Shown here: in pieces, positions 1-8,992 of the stretch | Numbering within the stretch: position 1 is the stretch's first letter | Layout of the letters: every line of letters begins with the position of its first letter | Assembly: GCA_002869145.1 (NCBI GenBank) | Contig: PKTM01000012.1 | Location: 62,001 to 126,000 of the forward strand | From: Denitrovibrio sp. | GTDB taxonomy: Bacteria > Chrysiogenota > Deferribacteres > Deferribacterales > Geovibrionaceae | Direction of reading: 5' to 3' | DNA length: 64,000 nt | Notes under the pieces: generated by a model | Database searches by the model: none | What the model was told of the DNA's origin: nothing | The model's input: the letters and a program-made list of their open reading frames with translations, nothing else | Translations under genes and position numbers: made by a program

Positions 1-821
1 AGAGATGTATAGTCTGTACCGTATGTAAGTGTATGTGCATTTGAGTTTACATACACAAGCAGAGATTTGTCGTCCTCCAATCCGAGGTTAACATCAGACA
101 CGTTATAAACATCTTTCATATCAGTACGGCCTGCAGCGTGTGCTTTTACTTTTATAGCTTCGTTATCAGCTAGGTCCATGCCGCCGCCATCGGAGCTGTA
201 AACAGAAAAGATACTGTCTCCAGGGTCTGCGTAGTGCATAAGTTCAGGGTACTCAAGAACTGTCGGGTCAGCTTCAGTGTCTAAAACACCAGCCAAGGAA
301 ACTTCAGTTGTCGCTTTAGCTACTGCGGTCTGGTAGTCAGAACTAAGGACAATATTGTCCACATTTGTATCTGTAAGCATTTCTCCGGTGTCAGGGTCTA
401 CCATCCAGCCCTGAACAAAATATCCAGAGGAGTTAGTAAGAGAACCGTCTGCACCGAAACTAAAGTTACCAGCTCTGCTGTATAGGTAATTGCCTTCGCT
501 TCCATCACCCAAAACAAAGAAACCGTCCCCCTGTATGGCAAGGTCAGTATCCACTTCTGTGGTCTGCATGGTTCCTGTCTCAAAAACTGTGTCCACACCC
601 GCAAGGGCACTACCAAGACCAACCTGTGTGGCGTTGATACCTGCGCTGTTATCTGTAGGAGATGTACTGCCCGCTAAAGTCTGGCTGAGCAGATCCTCAA
701 AAACGGCTCTACTAGCTTTATAACCAACAGTGTTTACGTTTGAAATATTGTTTCCCAGCACGTCCATTGCCTGCTGGTTTACACCCAGACCACTAATGGC
801 TGAATAAAGTGACCGCATCAT
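1..821 (-). CDS. flgE: Flagellar hook protein FlgE (N-terminal part, runs off the left edge)
   Basis: Extracellular subunit of the flagellar hook. The minus-strand frame opens with MMRSLYSAISGL at 821 (a second ATG follows at 818) and stays open to base 1, giving about 273 residues without a stop. The segment VNQQAMDVLGNNISNVNTVG is the classic N-terminal rod/hook signature shared by FlgE, FlgF and FlgG, and it is followed by Q-rich DTDLAIQGDGFFVLG, typical of FlgE. The start lies directly beside the TAA of flgD, so the two are probably cotranslated. The C-terminal part is outside the window. FlgF/FlgG are less likely, because flgD and fliK precede flgE in many hook operons. Confidence 0.93.
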   Translation of the reverse strand, partial: MMRSLYSAISGLGVNQQAMDVLGNNISNVNTVGYKASRAVFEDLLSQTLAGSTSPTDNSAGINATQVGLGSALAGVDTVFETGTMQTTEVDTDLAIQGDGFFVLGDGSEGNYLYSRAGNFSFGADGSLTNSSGYFVQGWMVDPDTGEMLTDTNVDNIVLSSDYQTAVAKATTEVSLAGVLDTEADPTVLEYPELMHYADPGDSIFSVYSSDGGGMDLADNEAIKVKAHAAGRTDMKDVYNVSDVNLGLEDDKSLLVYVNSNAHTLTYGTDYTS

Positions 822-1517
822 TTAAGCACCCCCAAGAGAAGCATCTCTAACCGAAGTTATATATTCAGATTTTATATCGCTTCCGTCCACTTCATATACA
901 AGTGAACCGTCAGTTGTTTTAATTCCTGTTACCAAACCGTTACCGTAGGTTTTGATATTTATGTCTTCACCGTCTGCACCTTTTGCAACAACAGCGAAGC
1001 TATATTTGCCGTCACCAGCATAATTACCATTAGCGTCTGTTCCGTCCCAGTAGAAGGTGTTCATGTCGGTACCTCTCACATCAGTAGAAAAACTCCTGAC
1101 AAAGTTACCCTGAGAATCTTTCACAACAACAGTAGTCTCTTTAGGAACCTGATCTGCCTGAAATGATATCGCTCCCGCACCATTGTGCAGGTAGGTGTCG
1201 TTACCTTCATATTCTACAATCTTTCCTATGAAGGACGCTGCAGATGCCATCTGTGACTGCATATTTGCATTTTCACTTCCGCCTGCAATCTTTTCTAAAT
1301 ATCCTTCCATATTTGTCATTAGCTCTACCTGGGTAAAGGTCGATGTCTGCTCCATAAGAGCAGAGTCATCCATAGGGTTTGTCGGGTCTTGGTTTTTAAG
1401 CTGAGTAATAAAAAGACTCAGGAAATCCCCCGAAGACAGCTCCCCCTGATTGTTGTTAATTTCCATCGCAGATTTATCATATGAAGAACTATCTACCGTT
1501 GTACTTGTGATTTGCAT
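822..1517 (-). CDS. flgD: Flagellar hook capping/assembly protein FlgD
   Basis: Scaffold that caps the growing hook so FlgE subunits can polymerise. The 231-aa product has the conserved N-terminal block GDFLSLFITQLKNQDPTNPM (about residues 30-50) and then a FlgD Ig-like/tudor-type C-terminal region, including FYWDGTDANGNYAGDGKYSF. A GGAGG ribosome-binding site lies 6 nt before the ATG. It sits between fliK and flgE in one minus-strand operon, with its stop codon abutting the flgE start. Confidence 0.95.
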   Translation of the reverse strand: MQITSTTVDSSSYDKSAMEINNNQGELSSGDFLSLFITQLKNQDPTNPMDDSALMEQTSTFTQVELMTNMEGYLEKIAGGSENANMQSQMASAASFIGKIVEYEGNDTYLHNGAGAISFQADQVPKETTVVVKDSQGNFVRSFSTDVRGTDMNTFYWDGTDANGNYAGDGKYSFAVVAKGADGEDINIKTYGNGLVTGIKTTDGSLVYEVDGSDIKSEYITSVRDASLGGA

Positions 1518-1539
1518 AGCCTACCTCCGATGCCCGCCA

Positions 1540-2766
1540 TTAGGCGTAGACACCATCTGATTCTTTTGTATCTTCTTCCGCATCTTTGTTGTCTGTCAGT
1601 TTTTCAGCACCGTTTTGGCTGCTATTCTTCTTTTCTCTTCCTTCCCAGCCGTCAAACTGTTTCTGATCGAAATCCTTCATAGCAAATTCCAGATTGTCAA
1701 TAATTACACCTTTCTCTGCAAGCTGCTGGCGAATAGACTCTGAACTATTTGTAAAAAACTGTCTGGCAGTATCAGATTCAAAAAAGACTTTCCCTGAAAC
1801 CTTGCCGCCCTGCTCAGTAAGCTGAATCTGTATTTTCCCAAGCTCCTGCGGATGAAGCTGGATGTTTATCCTGTTTGCCTTCTGACTTTTGGCAAGCTCC
1901 ATAATTTCCGCGAATTTCATAATATCTCTTGGACCCTGAATTCTCATCTCGGTTTTTATTATCTTTTCAGAGACTTCTGTTTTCAGAATAATTTCTTCAC
2001 CAGAGCTGGATGTGTGAACATTAACGTTTTCTGTGGTTTGCTTTGTGCCCATCAGCTCTACTATCTTCTCTTTCATCTCAGTGGAAAGCTGCTGATTAGC
2101 GTTGTTGCGTGCAATATCGAAAACTGCATCTCTTCTGGCAGCGTTGTTCCCATTATCTTTAGGCTGATTGTTCTGCTGTACCTGCTGCTGAGGATTATTT
2201 TTAACTACTGTGAGCTGAGGAGTGCTCCCTGTATTTTGTCTTGCCTGAACATCTACTATCCTGTCCAATGTCAGCTCCAGAAGCTGATTATCTTTGGTTG
2301 ATGCATTGTTCATGGCTAATACACCCTGTGCAACCTCTGTAAGAACTTTTTCAACCTGCTGAAGCATCTTAGGCGAGTCCATCTCCATACCTTCTGTCTT
2401 TAAAAGCATCTTCTTTATAACAGCTACCATCTTGTCAAGAAATTCTGCTAGCTCTTCTGTTGTTTCAGCCTTTTCCAGCATTTTCAGCAGTTTCTCTTTA
2501 TCTTCTTTAGGAATCTTAAGATTTTCTATAACTTCCTTTGGTGATTTAGGCTCTGCCATTTCTTCTGTTGATTCAGCTTTATCTATATTTTCAGTTTTAT
2601 CTGTTTTTACCTGTTTAACAACTGCCTGATTAGGTGTCGGTTTTTCAGGACGATCAAGATAACTCTTGAAAATATCTTCAAACTGACCTTGACTGCTTTC
2701 AGCATTTTTAGATGGCAGTTCCATCTGTTTTGAACTGAAAAGATTAAGGATGGACATATTCTCCAT
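1540..2766 (-). CDS. fliK: Flagellar hook-length control protein FliK
   Basis: Secreted molecular ruler that ends hook growth and switches export specificity. The 408-aa product has a long low-complexity, charge- and Gln-rich N-terminal and central region, as expected for FliK. A C-terminal Flg_hook domain lies at roughly residues 290-365, with the core INIQLHPQELGKIQIQL and later VIIDNLEF. A GGAGG box lies 6 nt upstream of the chosen ATG. The sequence of the ruler part is not diagnostic; the call rests on the C-terminal domain and the position before flgD-flgE. Confidence 0.9.
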   Translation of the reverse strand: MENMSILNLFSSKQMELPSKNAESSQGQFEDIFKSYLDRPEKPTPNQAVVKQVKTDKTENIDKAESTEEMAEPKSPKEVIENLKIPKEDKEKLLKMLEKAETTEELAEFLDKMVAVIKKMLLKTEGMEMDSPKMLQQVEKVLTEVAQGVLAMNNASTKDNQLLELTLDRIVDVQARQNTGSTPQLTVVKNNPQQQVQQNNQPKDNGNNAARRDAVFDIARNNANQQLSTEMKEKIVELMGTKQTTENVNVHTSSSGEEIILKTEVSEKIIKTEMRIQGPRDIMKFAEIMELAKSQKANRINIQLHPQELGKIQIQLTEQGGKVSGKVFFESDTARQFFTNSSESIRQQLAEKGVIIDNLEFAMKDFDQKQFDGWEGREKKNSSQNGAEKLTDNKDAEEDTKESDGVYA

Positions 2767-2872
2767 TAGACGCCTCCGCGATGTAAGTAGAAAATACGGT
2801 GCCAGTTTTTAAAATATTAGAAAGTGAAGATTTTACTTAAGTTTCTCAGGAGTGTGTCGATTAAGGCGGATT

Positions 2873-4009
2873 CTATTTGGTACATTTTTCCCTGTCTATT
2901 TTTTCCATAAAGGAATAAATTTCCTCAGCGGCGCTCTCCGAAAAATCCCTGTCAGGAAAAAAGTCACCAACCTTTTTCAGGTCTTCTCTGACTGTTTTTG
3001 ATTCGGCTATAACTTTATCGGTAAACTTCATCAGATTAAAAGGTGTGACGTCACTCTTAATGAGCTCAGGTATCACTGCTTTTTTCATTATTATGTTTGG
3101 CATGCCGATATGATCCAGCCTATAGACAAAGCGGCCGATGTTGTAAGTAAGAAAGGATATTTTATAAAGCAGAATAAGAGGTGTACCTATTATCGCTGAT
3201 TCCAAAGTGGCAGTTCCGGAACACACCCACAGAATATCTGAATATTTCATTATGTCGTGGGTCAGGTTTGAGGCGAGCCTCACCTTTGTACCTTTTATCT
3301 TTTCTTTGATGTAATCTTCGTGAACACCCTCCGCTGCGCCTAATACATATTCGTACTCAGGCATAGCCTCAGCTGCACTTAACATCACAGGCAGCAATGA
3401 CTCTATCTCGCGTTTTCTGCTGCCGGGCAAAAGCCCTATTATTTTCGCATCGTCCTTAAAGCCGCCCTTGGCAAGAAACTCGTCTCTGTTTTCACATTTG
3501 AAGTCTATCTGCCTTTTTATCGGGTTGCCCACATATTTTGCATTAACTCTCTCTTTAATGAGAATATCTTCTTCGAAAGGATATATACAAAGTACAAGGT
3601 CACAGTAATCACGAAGCTTATAAACCCGTTTGTAGTTCCACGCCCAAAATGTAGGAGAGATGAAATATATGACAGGTATCCCAAGCTTCTTCACCTCTGC
3701 TGCAAAGCGGAGGTTAAACCCAGGATAATCAACAAGCACAACAGCGTCCGGCCTGTTCTCTTTAAGCTCTTTCAGAAGCCTGTCCCTAACTTTGAAAAGA
3801 AAGCGAAGTTTTTTGATGGCCTCGTCCAAACCTATCACACTAAGATCATTTATATCGTAAAGTTGTTTTTGGCCAAGCCTTTTAAGATCAGCACCGCCTG
3901 TGCCGGTAAGAGTCAGATCAAATCTTTTAGAAAGAGCCCGGACAAGATCAGCCGCGTGTGAATCGGCAGACTTCTCAGCCGCCAATATGAAAAGTTTCAG
4001 ACTTTTCAA
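2873..4009 (-). CDS. lpxB: Lipid-A-disaccharide synthase LpxB
   Basis: Glycosyltransferase of the inner-membrane face that condenses UDP-diacylglucosamine with lipid X to make lipid A disaccharide. The 378-aa length is normal. Family features include the start LKLFILAAEKSADSHAADL, LVDYPGFNLRFA (about residue 92), YFISPTFWAWNYKRV (about 117) and LLPGSRKREIESLLPVML. The start is TTG, overlapping the TGA of the preceding gene by 4 nt (TTGA) with AGGAA upstream, so translation is likely coupled. It shows that the host makes LPS. Confidence 0.95.
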   Translation of the reverse strand: MKSLKLFILAAEKSADSHAADLVRALSKRFDLTLTGTGGADLKRLGQKQLYDINDLSVIGLDEAIKKLRFLFKVRDRLLKELKENRPDAVVLVDYPGFNLRFAAEVKKLGIPVIYFISPTFWAWNYKRVYKLRDYCDLVLCIYPFEEDILIKERVNAKYVGNPIKRQIDFKCENRDEFLAKGGFKDDAKIIGLLPGSRKREIESLLPVMLSAAEAMPEYEYVLGAAEGVHEDYIKEKIKGTKVRLASNLTHDIMKYSDILWVCSGTATLESAIIGTPLILLYKISFLTYNIGRFVYRLDHIGMPNIIMKKAVIPELIKSDVTPFNLMKFTDKVIAESKTVREDLKKVGDFFPDRDFSESAAEEIYSFMEKIDREKCTK

Positions 4010-5031
4010 CTTTCGTTCCTGTAAAAAACAACAAAGAACTTGTCTCCGGAATAATATTTACGGTACTTAAGCTCGTTCTTATATAAAAAGATCAGCCAGA
4101 GCTTACCGTCTTTTCTTCTGGCTTCCACCTTATAAACATCGCCGTCATTATATCTTTTAAAAAGACCGCTAAAAAGCCTTGTATCTTCGAATCCGAAAGC
4201 AACCAGACCGTCCATCTCCATAACACTCATCTCTGGTCTTCCAGGGAGTGAAAAGAGGAAAGATTCTGTCTTCTCATTTTTATCCCTTACAAAACCGGAA
4301 AGTCCCGTGTAGCCTCTGCATTCTCTCCCCAGAACAAGCGTACGCTCCTGAGGGCATATTTCTACATCATGACCGAAGATAAATCTGGTCTTCCCCTCCA
4401 TACGGTTTGTTGCCAGCAGACCCTTGTGCTTAACTATTCCAGGCAGAATACTTACATTAAATACGTCCAGATAATATCTTCCTCCGGATTCACCTTTTGC
4501 GTAAACAGGCGCAGAGTCAAATTCTACAGTAGTTATATCTTTATCTGTCACAGAGCCCTGAAAAGTTGCGGCAGGAATCTCAGGCGAAGCCCAAGGACCG
4601 AAACTGTTCATAGAGAGTATCTCCATATCAGGTTCCAAAGCTGTCAGAACTATCTGAAGCCCAAGATCGTTACGTGAGGCGTAAAGTTTATGCCGGCTGG
4701 CTAGAGTAAAAACAAGCTTGAAACCGCTTGGATAGTCTGTCCTGTCCAAACCTATAACAGGTCTGACATAATCGACCTTGCCAAGTCCGCTTGAAAGGTT
4801 TTTCACCACAAGAGTATATTGAAGCCCGTCGTCACTCAAAACAGATGTGTAGTCCCACTCTTTTTCAGCAATAGCCATCTCTATCTTCAGATCTCCACCC
4901 ATACGGTAGATGTATACTGAAACAGGTGTCTGTTTCATCACAGCCTCTGGCTCTTGGATAGGCTGCATCTGAACACAGGAAAACGCTGCTGAGATTATAA
5001 TAAAAATGACAATATATCTGATATTTCTCAT
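4006..5031 (-). CDS. Predicted lipoprotein with AMIN-like N-terminal region
   Basis: Function not firmly recognised. The chosen start (MRNIRYIVIFIIISAAFSC) makes an ATGA overlap with the preceding pilM-like gene and gives a hydrophobic leader ending in a lipobox-like AFSC; a start 17 codons further upstream is also open but lies inside pilM. The mature 320-residue protein is rich in beta-strand-like segments, and its first domain (ESGG/YYLDVFN, KTRFIFGHD) resembles AMIN domains found in PilQ-type secretins and amidases. The link to the PilM-like protein suggests an envelope or pilus-related role; this is inference. Confidence 0.55.
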   Translation of the reverse strand: MRNIRYIVIFIIISAAFSCVQMQPIQEPEAVMKQTPVSVYIYRMGGDLKIEMAIAEKEWDYTSVLSDDGLQYTLVVKNLSSGLGKVDYVRPVIGLDRTDYPSGFKLVFTLASRHKLYASRNDLGLQIVLTALEPDMEILSMNSFGPWASPEIPAATFQGSVTDKDITTVEFDSAPVYAKGESGGRYYLDVFNVSILPGIVKHKGLLATNRMEGKTRFIFGHDVEICPQERTLVLGRECRGYTGLSGFVRDKNEKTESFLFSLPGRPEMSVMEMDGLVAFGFEDTRLFSGLFKRYNDGDVYKVEARRKDGKLWLIFLYKNELKYRKYYSGDKFFVVFYRNES

Positions 5032-6050
5032 GCTTTCCTCATTGCAAGCCCACAGGCAAGTGCAAAAGTGCCTGCTCCGCAAGCATCAACAAGAGGGCGA
5101 AGATTAGCAGGGATATCTATGTAACGGAAAGGGTCAATGTGCGCCATGGATAAACCCATGGAAGTTTCTACATTGCCTACCACTTCAGAAATATAAGCAG
5201 TTGCACCGCAGACAAAAAAGTCTACAGGTTCCTTGTTTCTCTCCTGCATGTATATGTCCACAATTGTCTCTATCTCTGAGCCCAGACTGCTGCCGTATGC
5301 CATGGCTGCTGCCTGTATGTCTGCATTATTCTGCAGGTTCTCAGGATCTCTTATCATCTCTTCAGCTTTTTCTATGTCTATGGAAAGATCCTGCGCTACC
5401 TCTTCTGCCAGAAATTTTCCACCCTTGTATATAGTTTTGACTGTATCCACATGCCCATCGTTAAAAAATATCATCCGAACGGCATCATGCCCCATGTCAA
5501 TAACTACATTCACATGCTCATACTTCCCTTTAAAAGCGGTCACCAGATTAACCAATGCCAGTGATTCCAAGTCCACTACTACTGGCTTAAGCCCGGCTTG
5601 TGTTGCGGTAGTGAGCATATCTGCAACCTTGTCCTTAGGTGCAGCAGCAAGAACAGTGTCTGCAAGAAGAGTCTCTATGTCGTGTTTTATCATCTGTGCA
5701 TCATAAGAGGCTTTTTCTGAGCTTATACCTATATACTGCTCCGCAGACCATAAAAACTGCTCTTTAAAATCACCTTTGCCGTTCCACGGAAGTTTAACTC
5801 TTTTCACCACAACATCTTTGCCATGAAGAGCTAAAGCAGCCTCTTTGGAAATACCTTTTGCTGTTGCCAGTGCATCGGCAATGGCCTTCGAAACAGCTCC
5901 GTGATCCAGTATAGCACCCTCCACTACGGTTCTTGAGGGAGTTTTAGCAATCAATATATTCTTAACGGTATAAACATTTTTCTTCTCTTTAAGCTCTACT
6001 ATTTTAATGTTAGATGCGCCGACATCCACGCCAAGCATGAGATTGCTCAT
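5028..6050 (-). CDS. pilM: PilM-like actin-fold protein (type IV pilus assembly)
   Basis: Cytoplasmic actin-like ATPase fold that in type IV pili binds the N-terminus of PilN and links it to the motor. The 340-aa product has the phosphate-1 motif GVDVGASNIKIVEL at residues 7-20, VVIDMGHDAVRMIFF (phosphate-2 like) and the C-terminal PFRYIDIP plus FALACGLAMR, typical of PilM. It overlaps hisI upstream and the lipoprotein downstream by ATGA. No pilN, pilO or pilP follows, which is unusual; it could be a PilM paralogue serving another envelope machine. Confidence 0.8.
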   Translation of the reverse strand: MSNLMLGVDVGASNIKIVELKEKKNVYTVKNILIAKTPSRTVVEGAILDHGAVSKAIADALATAKGISKEAALALHGKDVVVKRVKLPWNGKGDFKEQFLWSAEQYIGISSEKASYDAQMIKHDIETLLADTVLAAAPKDKVADMLTTATQAGLKPVVVDLESLALVNLVTAFKGKYEHVNVVIDMGHDAVRMIFFNDGHVDTVKTIYKGGKFLAEEVAQDLSIDIEKAEEMIRDPENLQNNADIQAAAMAYGSSLGSEIETIVDIYMQERNKEPVDFFVCGATAYISEVVGNVETSMGLSMAHIDPFRYIDIPANLRPLVDACGAGTFALACGLAMRKA

Positions 6051-6382
6051 ATTATCTTATCTCCGGCGGAACTTAGTTTTGTAAAAAAACATGTGCGCTC
6101 TCCAGTATGGCAGGCTGCCCCTGTCTGGTCTATGATATATAAAACTGTATCTCCGTCACAATCCAGAAAAACATCCCTGATTTTCTGTAGATGACCTGAA
6201 GTTTCACCTTTCTTCCATATCTGGTCTCTGCTTCTGGAAAAGTAATGTGCATATCCGGTTTCAAATGTAAGTTTAAGCGCCTCTTTGTTAACATATGCAA
6301 GCATCAGGACGTCTTTCGTCTCGGCATCCTGCGCAATGGCAGGCAAAAGCCCATTTTGTTTATCCCAGTCAATCTTTATCAT
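6047..6382 (-). CDS. hisI: Phosphoribosyl-AMP cyclohydrolase HisI
   Basis: Cytosolic zinc/magnesium enzyme of histidine synthesis that hydrolyses PR-AMP to ProFAR. The 111-aa monofunctional form shows all family blocks: VLMLAYVNKEAL, YFSRSRDQIWKKGETSGH (about 48-66), the metal site DCDGDTVLY and GAACHTGERTCFF. There is no HisE (pyrophosphohydrolase) extension. It overlaps both neighbours (ATGA with pilM; 4 nt with the CxxCH lipoprotein), so it belongs to one long overlapping operon of otherwise unrelated functions. Confidence 0.96.
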   Translation of the reverse strand: MIKIDWDKQNGLLPAIAQDAETKDVLMLAYVNKEALKLTFETGYAHYFSRSRDQIWKKGETSGHLQKIRDVFLDCDGDTVLYIIDQTGAACHTGERTCFFTKLSSAGDKII

Positions 6383-6642
6383 TTCTTGTCACTTCCAAGT
6401 TTATCATACAGCTCTTTCATGAGTTTTTTTTCTTCCTGCTCAGAAAGCTTCAGTCCTCTGACCTTCATCCCGTGGATTATCCTGTCCCACTCATATTCAG
6501 AGCGTTTAATGGAGTATATCCTGTCTGTATTGTGGCATTTGCTGCATTTATCCTCCACAATAGGTATGCGCTCAACTCTGTCGCCGCAGCCAGCAAGCAA
6601 GCTAGCATATACGAGGGAGAAGCTCACCAGAAGGCATCTCAA
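6379..6642 (-). CDS. Small lipoprotein with a single CxxCH haem-binding motif
   Basis: Probable envelope monohaem cytochrome-like protein. A TTG start at 6642, preceded by GGGAAAAGG 4 nt upstream, gives 87 residues beginning with RCLLVSFSLVYASLLAGC, a clean lipoprotein leader with lipobox LAGC. A longer ATG start at 6696 is possible but would put about 18 more polar residues before the leader and enlarge the overlap with hypE. The mature part contains CSKCH (haem C attachment) and YEWDRIIHGMKVRG, reminiscent of small sensor or accessory cytochromes in which a distal ligand could be Met. No known family name is claimed. Confidence 0.65.
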   Translation of the reverse strand: MRCLLVSFSLVYASLLAGCGDRVERIPIVEDKCSKCHNTDRIYSIKRSEYEWDRIIHGMKVRGLKLSEQEEKKLMKELYDKLGSDKK

Positions 6643-7585
6643 TATGCCTTTTCCCGCCGATGGCTGTCTCAAGAACAACATTCTTACCCTCCACAATCCC
6701 GCAAACAGAAGCTCTTTTTCCGCTTTCGCAGTTTTTTATCTTTTCAAGGACGGCTTCAGCCTCGCCTTGTTCTACTATTATAACAGCTAGACCTTCGTTA
6801 GCAACTGCCAAAGGGTCAAACCCAAGCATATCACACAGATAGCCAACATTTTCGTGTATCGGTATATCAGATTCTTTCATTAAAAAACCTAAGCCGCAGT
6901 CTGACGCTATTTCGTTCAAAACAGCAGCAACTCCACCTCTGGTGGCGTCTCTGGCAAATTTCACATTCATTCCGGCAATACTCTCAAATATGTCAAGAAG
7001 ACAGGCACAGTCTGAAAGTATCTCTCCTTCAAACCCCAGCTCACCCCTTGCCAACATAACACTCATGCCGTGCCTTGCTATGTCGGATGTAATAATGACC
7101 GCATCACCCTCTTTTATATTTGACACATCAGTATAGTTATATACAGCATCACCTATGCCTGATGTGTTTATTATAAGACCGTCAACGGCGCCTTTTTCAA
7201 CAACCTTTGTGTCTCCGCAAACGACTTTTACTCCCGCTTTTCTGCATTCGGCAGCCATACTGTCCAGTATGCGTTCCAAATCGCTCACAAGATAGCCCTC
7301 CGGAACTATTAACCCAAAAGAGAGATACTTCGGAACAGCACCGGAAACAAGTAGATCATTAACAGTTCCGCAGATAGATATTTTTCCTATGTCGCCTCCG
7401 GGGAAAAACTCCGGTCGCACTACATAGCTGTCGGTGGTGAATGCTGTCTTTGAGGATACGTCAAGTATTGCAGAATCTGACGCTTTGTTCAGGATTTCGT
7501 TTCCGAGCCGGCTGAAGATGATGTCCGAAACAAAAGAACGAGTTGATGCCCCTCCGCTCCCTACCGACATTGTTATTTTATTCAT
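6602..7585 (-). CDS. hypE: Hydrogenase maturation protein HypE
   Basis: Cytosolic PurM/AIRS-fold enzyme that dehydrates the thiocarbamate made on its own C-terminal cysteine to thiocyanate, supplying CN ligands for the NiFe hydrogenase active site. The 327-aa length is typical. It shows VGSGGASTRSFV near the start, TTDSYVVRPEFFPGGDIGKI (about 50-70), the ATP-site CGDTKVV and RDATRGGVAAVLNE, and it ends precisely in LPRIC with the catalytic terminal Cys. A second Met at residue 6 is an alternative start. The rest of the hyp cluster is not adjacent in this window. Confidence 0.95.
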   Translation of the reverse strand: MNKITMSVGSGGASTRSFVSDIIFSRLGNEILNKASDSAILDVSSKTAFTTDSYVVRPEFFPGGDIGKISICGTVNDLLVSGAVPKYLSFGLIVPEGYLVSDLERILDSMAAECRKAGVKVVCGDTKVVEKGAVDGLIINTSGIGDAVYNYTDVSNIKEGDAVIITSDIARHGMSVMLARGELGFEGEILSDCACLLDIFESIAGMNVKFARDATRGGVAAVLNEIASDCGLGFLMKESDIPIHENVGYLCDMLGFDPLAVANEGLAVIIVEQGEAEAVLEKIKNCESGKRASVCGIVEGKNVVLETAIGGKRHIEMPSGELLPRIC

Positions 7586-7748
7586 AAGCTGTGACCCGTA
7601 AAGAATGATTTATCTATTTATTATACAGAGTTATGCAGTTTTTAACAGAGTAAATTATCCTCATGCCCATCACGTTATTTCTGCATTATTATTGCATACT
7701 TGCTTTGCACAGTAGCTGATAGTATGATAATAATTCATTGAGGGACAT

Positions 7749-8990
7749 ATGAGCTATATAGATTTCTTCGAGTTTAAAGAGCACCCTTTCAGGATAACCC
7801 CTGATGTTGCTTTTTATTTCACATCAGAAACACATGCAGAGAGCTTTGACTCGCTGAAATATTTTATAGATTCAGACGAAGGTTTCTTCACGCTCATAGG
7901 CGAACCGGGAACCGGAAAAACCATAACACTGCGCAAATTCCTGAACGAACTGCCGGATGATGTAGAATATGCGTACATCCTTTTTCCATCGCTGGAACCG
8001 GAAGATATGTTCAGAGCTGTACTGGAAGATTTCGGGTATAAAATAGAACCGGGTGTTTCCAAAAATTCGCTCTTCGCCGGATTCAGAGATTTCCTTACAG
8101 AAAAAAAAGCACAGGGGAAGCGTATCCTGCTTGTGATAGACGAGGCACAGAATCTGCCCACAGCAACTTTAGAAGAACTGCGCATCCTTTCAAACCTGGA
8201 AACTGAGAAAGAAAAACTTATACAGTTCGTCCTTGCCGGACAGCCGGAGCTGGAGGATAAGCTAAACTCAACAGAACTGAGACAGCTCAAACAGCGCATC
8301 ACCATGCAGACCAGACTGAATTTTCTTAGTTACCTTGAGCTTCAGAAATATGTAGTTTTCCGCCTTTCCAAATCATCATACAAAGGGCAGTACCCAGATC
8401 AGAAGTTTTATAAAAAACTCGAAGCACTTTCAGGATGCAATCCAAGAATTATAAACCTGACCATGGAGCGTGCTCTAATGTCTGCTTTTGTAGGACAGAG
8501 CAAATTTCTTGAAACAAAGCATCTGGACGCGGCTGCAAAAAGCCTTAGGCTGGAACCTGTTAAAAAACCATCAGCAGTCTCTAAAAACAGTATGGTATAC
8601 CTTCTGACTGTCATAATAATAATACTGGTATCGATTATAACGTATCAGATAAACATAAAAAATAAAGAGATACCGACAGAACAGCTAGTGCAGGAAAAAA
8701 CTACACAGACACCTGAGCCTGCACCTGTAATAAAAGCTGCGGAGCCTGAGCCCGAAAGCGAACCCGAAGCTGTTGCTGAAGACCCCCCCGTCATAAAGGC
8801 ATACGTAATAGTAGATGTACTGAATCTTCGTTCAGCCCCAACAACATCTGAGAAGAATGTCATCTATAAACTGGAAAAAGGAACACCCGTTATTATTAAG
8901 GCAGAAGTGCAAAAGTGGGTGCTGGTAATCACCACAGATGAAGAGCACACAGGGTGGGTTCATAGAGATTACATCCTTATACCGGAGTAA
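7749..8990 (+). CDS. ExeA/GspA-like AAA ATPase with transmembrane segment and C-terminal SH3 domain
   Basis: Probable membrane-anchored ATPase involved in envelope or secretion assembly. The N-terminal about 270 residues are an AAA domain of the ExeA/GspA (general secretion pathway A) type: FFEFKEHPFRITPD at the start, Walker A GEPGTGKT (about 55-62) and Walker B RILLVIDEAQ (about 129-138). A single membrane span (about 281-298) follows, then a Pro/Glu-rich linker and a bacterial SH3 domain (VLNLRSAPTTSEKNVI, GWVHRDYI) likely to bind peptidoglycan in the periplasm. The GAGGGA ribosome-binding site is 5 nt before ATG. A downstream repair gene follows by 2 nt. Confidence 0.82.
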   Translation: MSYIDFFEFKEHPFRITPDVAFYFTSETHAESFDSLKYFIDSDEGFFTLIGEPGTGKTITLRKFLNELPDDVEYAYILFPSLEPEDMFRAVLEDFGYKIEPGVSKNSLFAGFRDFLTEKKAQGKRILLVIDEAQNLPTATLEELRILSNLETEKEKLIQFVLAGQPELEDKLNSTELRQLKQRITMQTRLNFLSYLELQKYVVFRLSKSSYKGQYPDQKFYKKLEALSGCNPRIINLTMERALMSAFVGQSKFLETKHLDAAAKSLRLEPVKKPSAVSKNSMVYLLTVIIIILVSIITYQINIKNKEIPTEQLVQEKTTQTPEPAPVIKAAEPEPESEPEAVAEDPPVIKAYVIVDVLNLRSAPTTSEKNVIYKLEKGTPVIIKAEVQKWVLVITTDEEHTGWVHRDYILIPE

Positions 8991-8992
8991 TA

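Noticed and set aside
398-723. Open frames on both strands at the left end
   Set aside because: They are out-of-frame shadows of the partial flgE gene, whose own frame is continuous from 821 to base 1.
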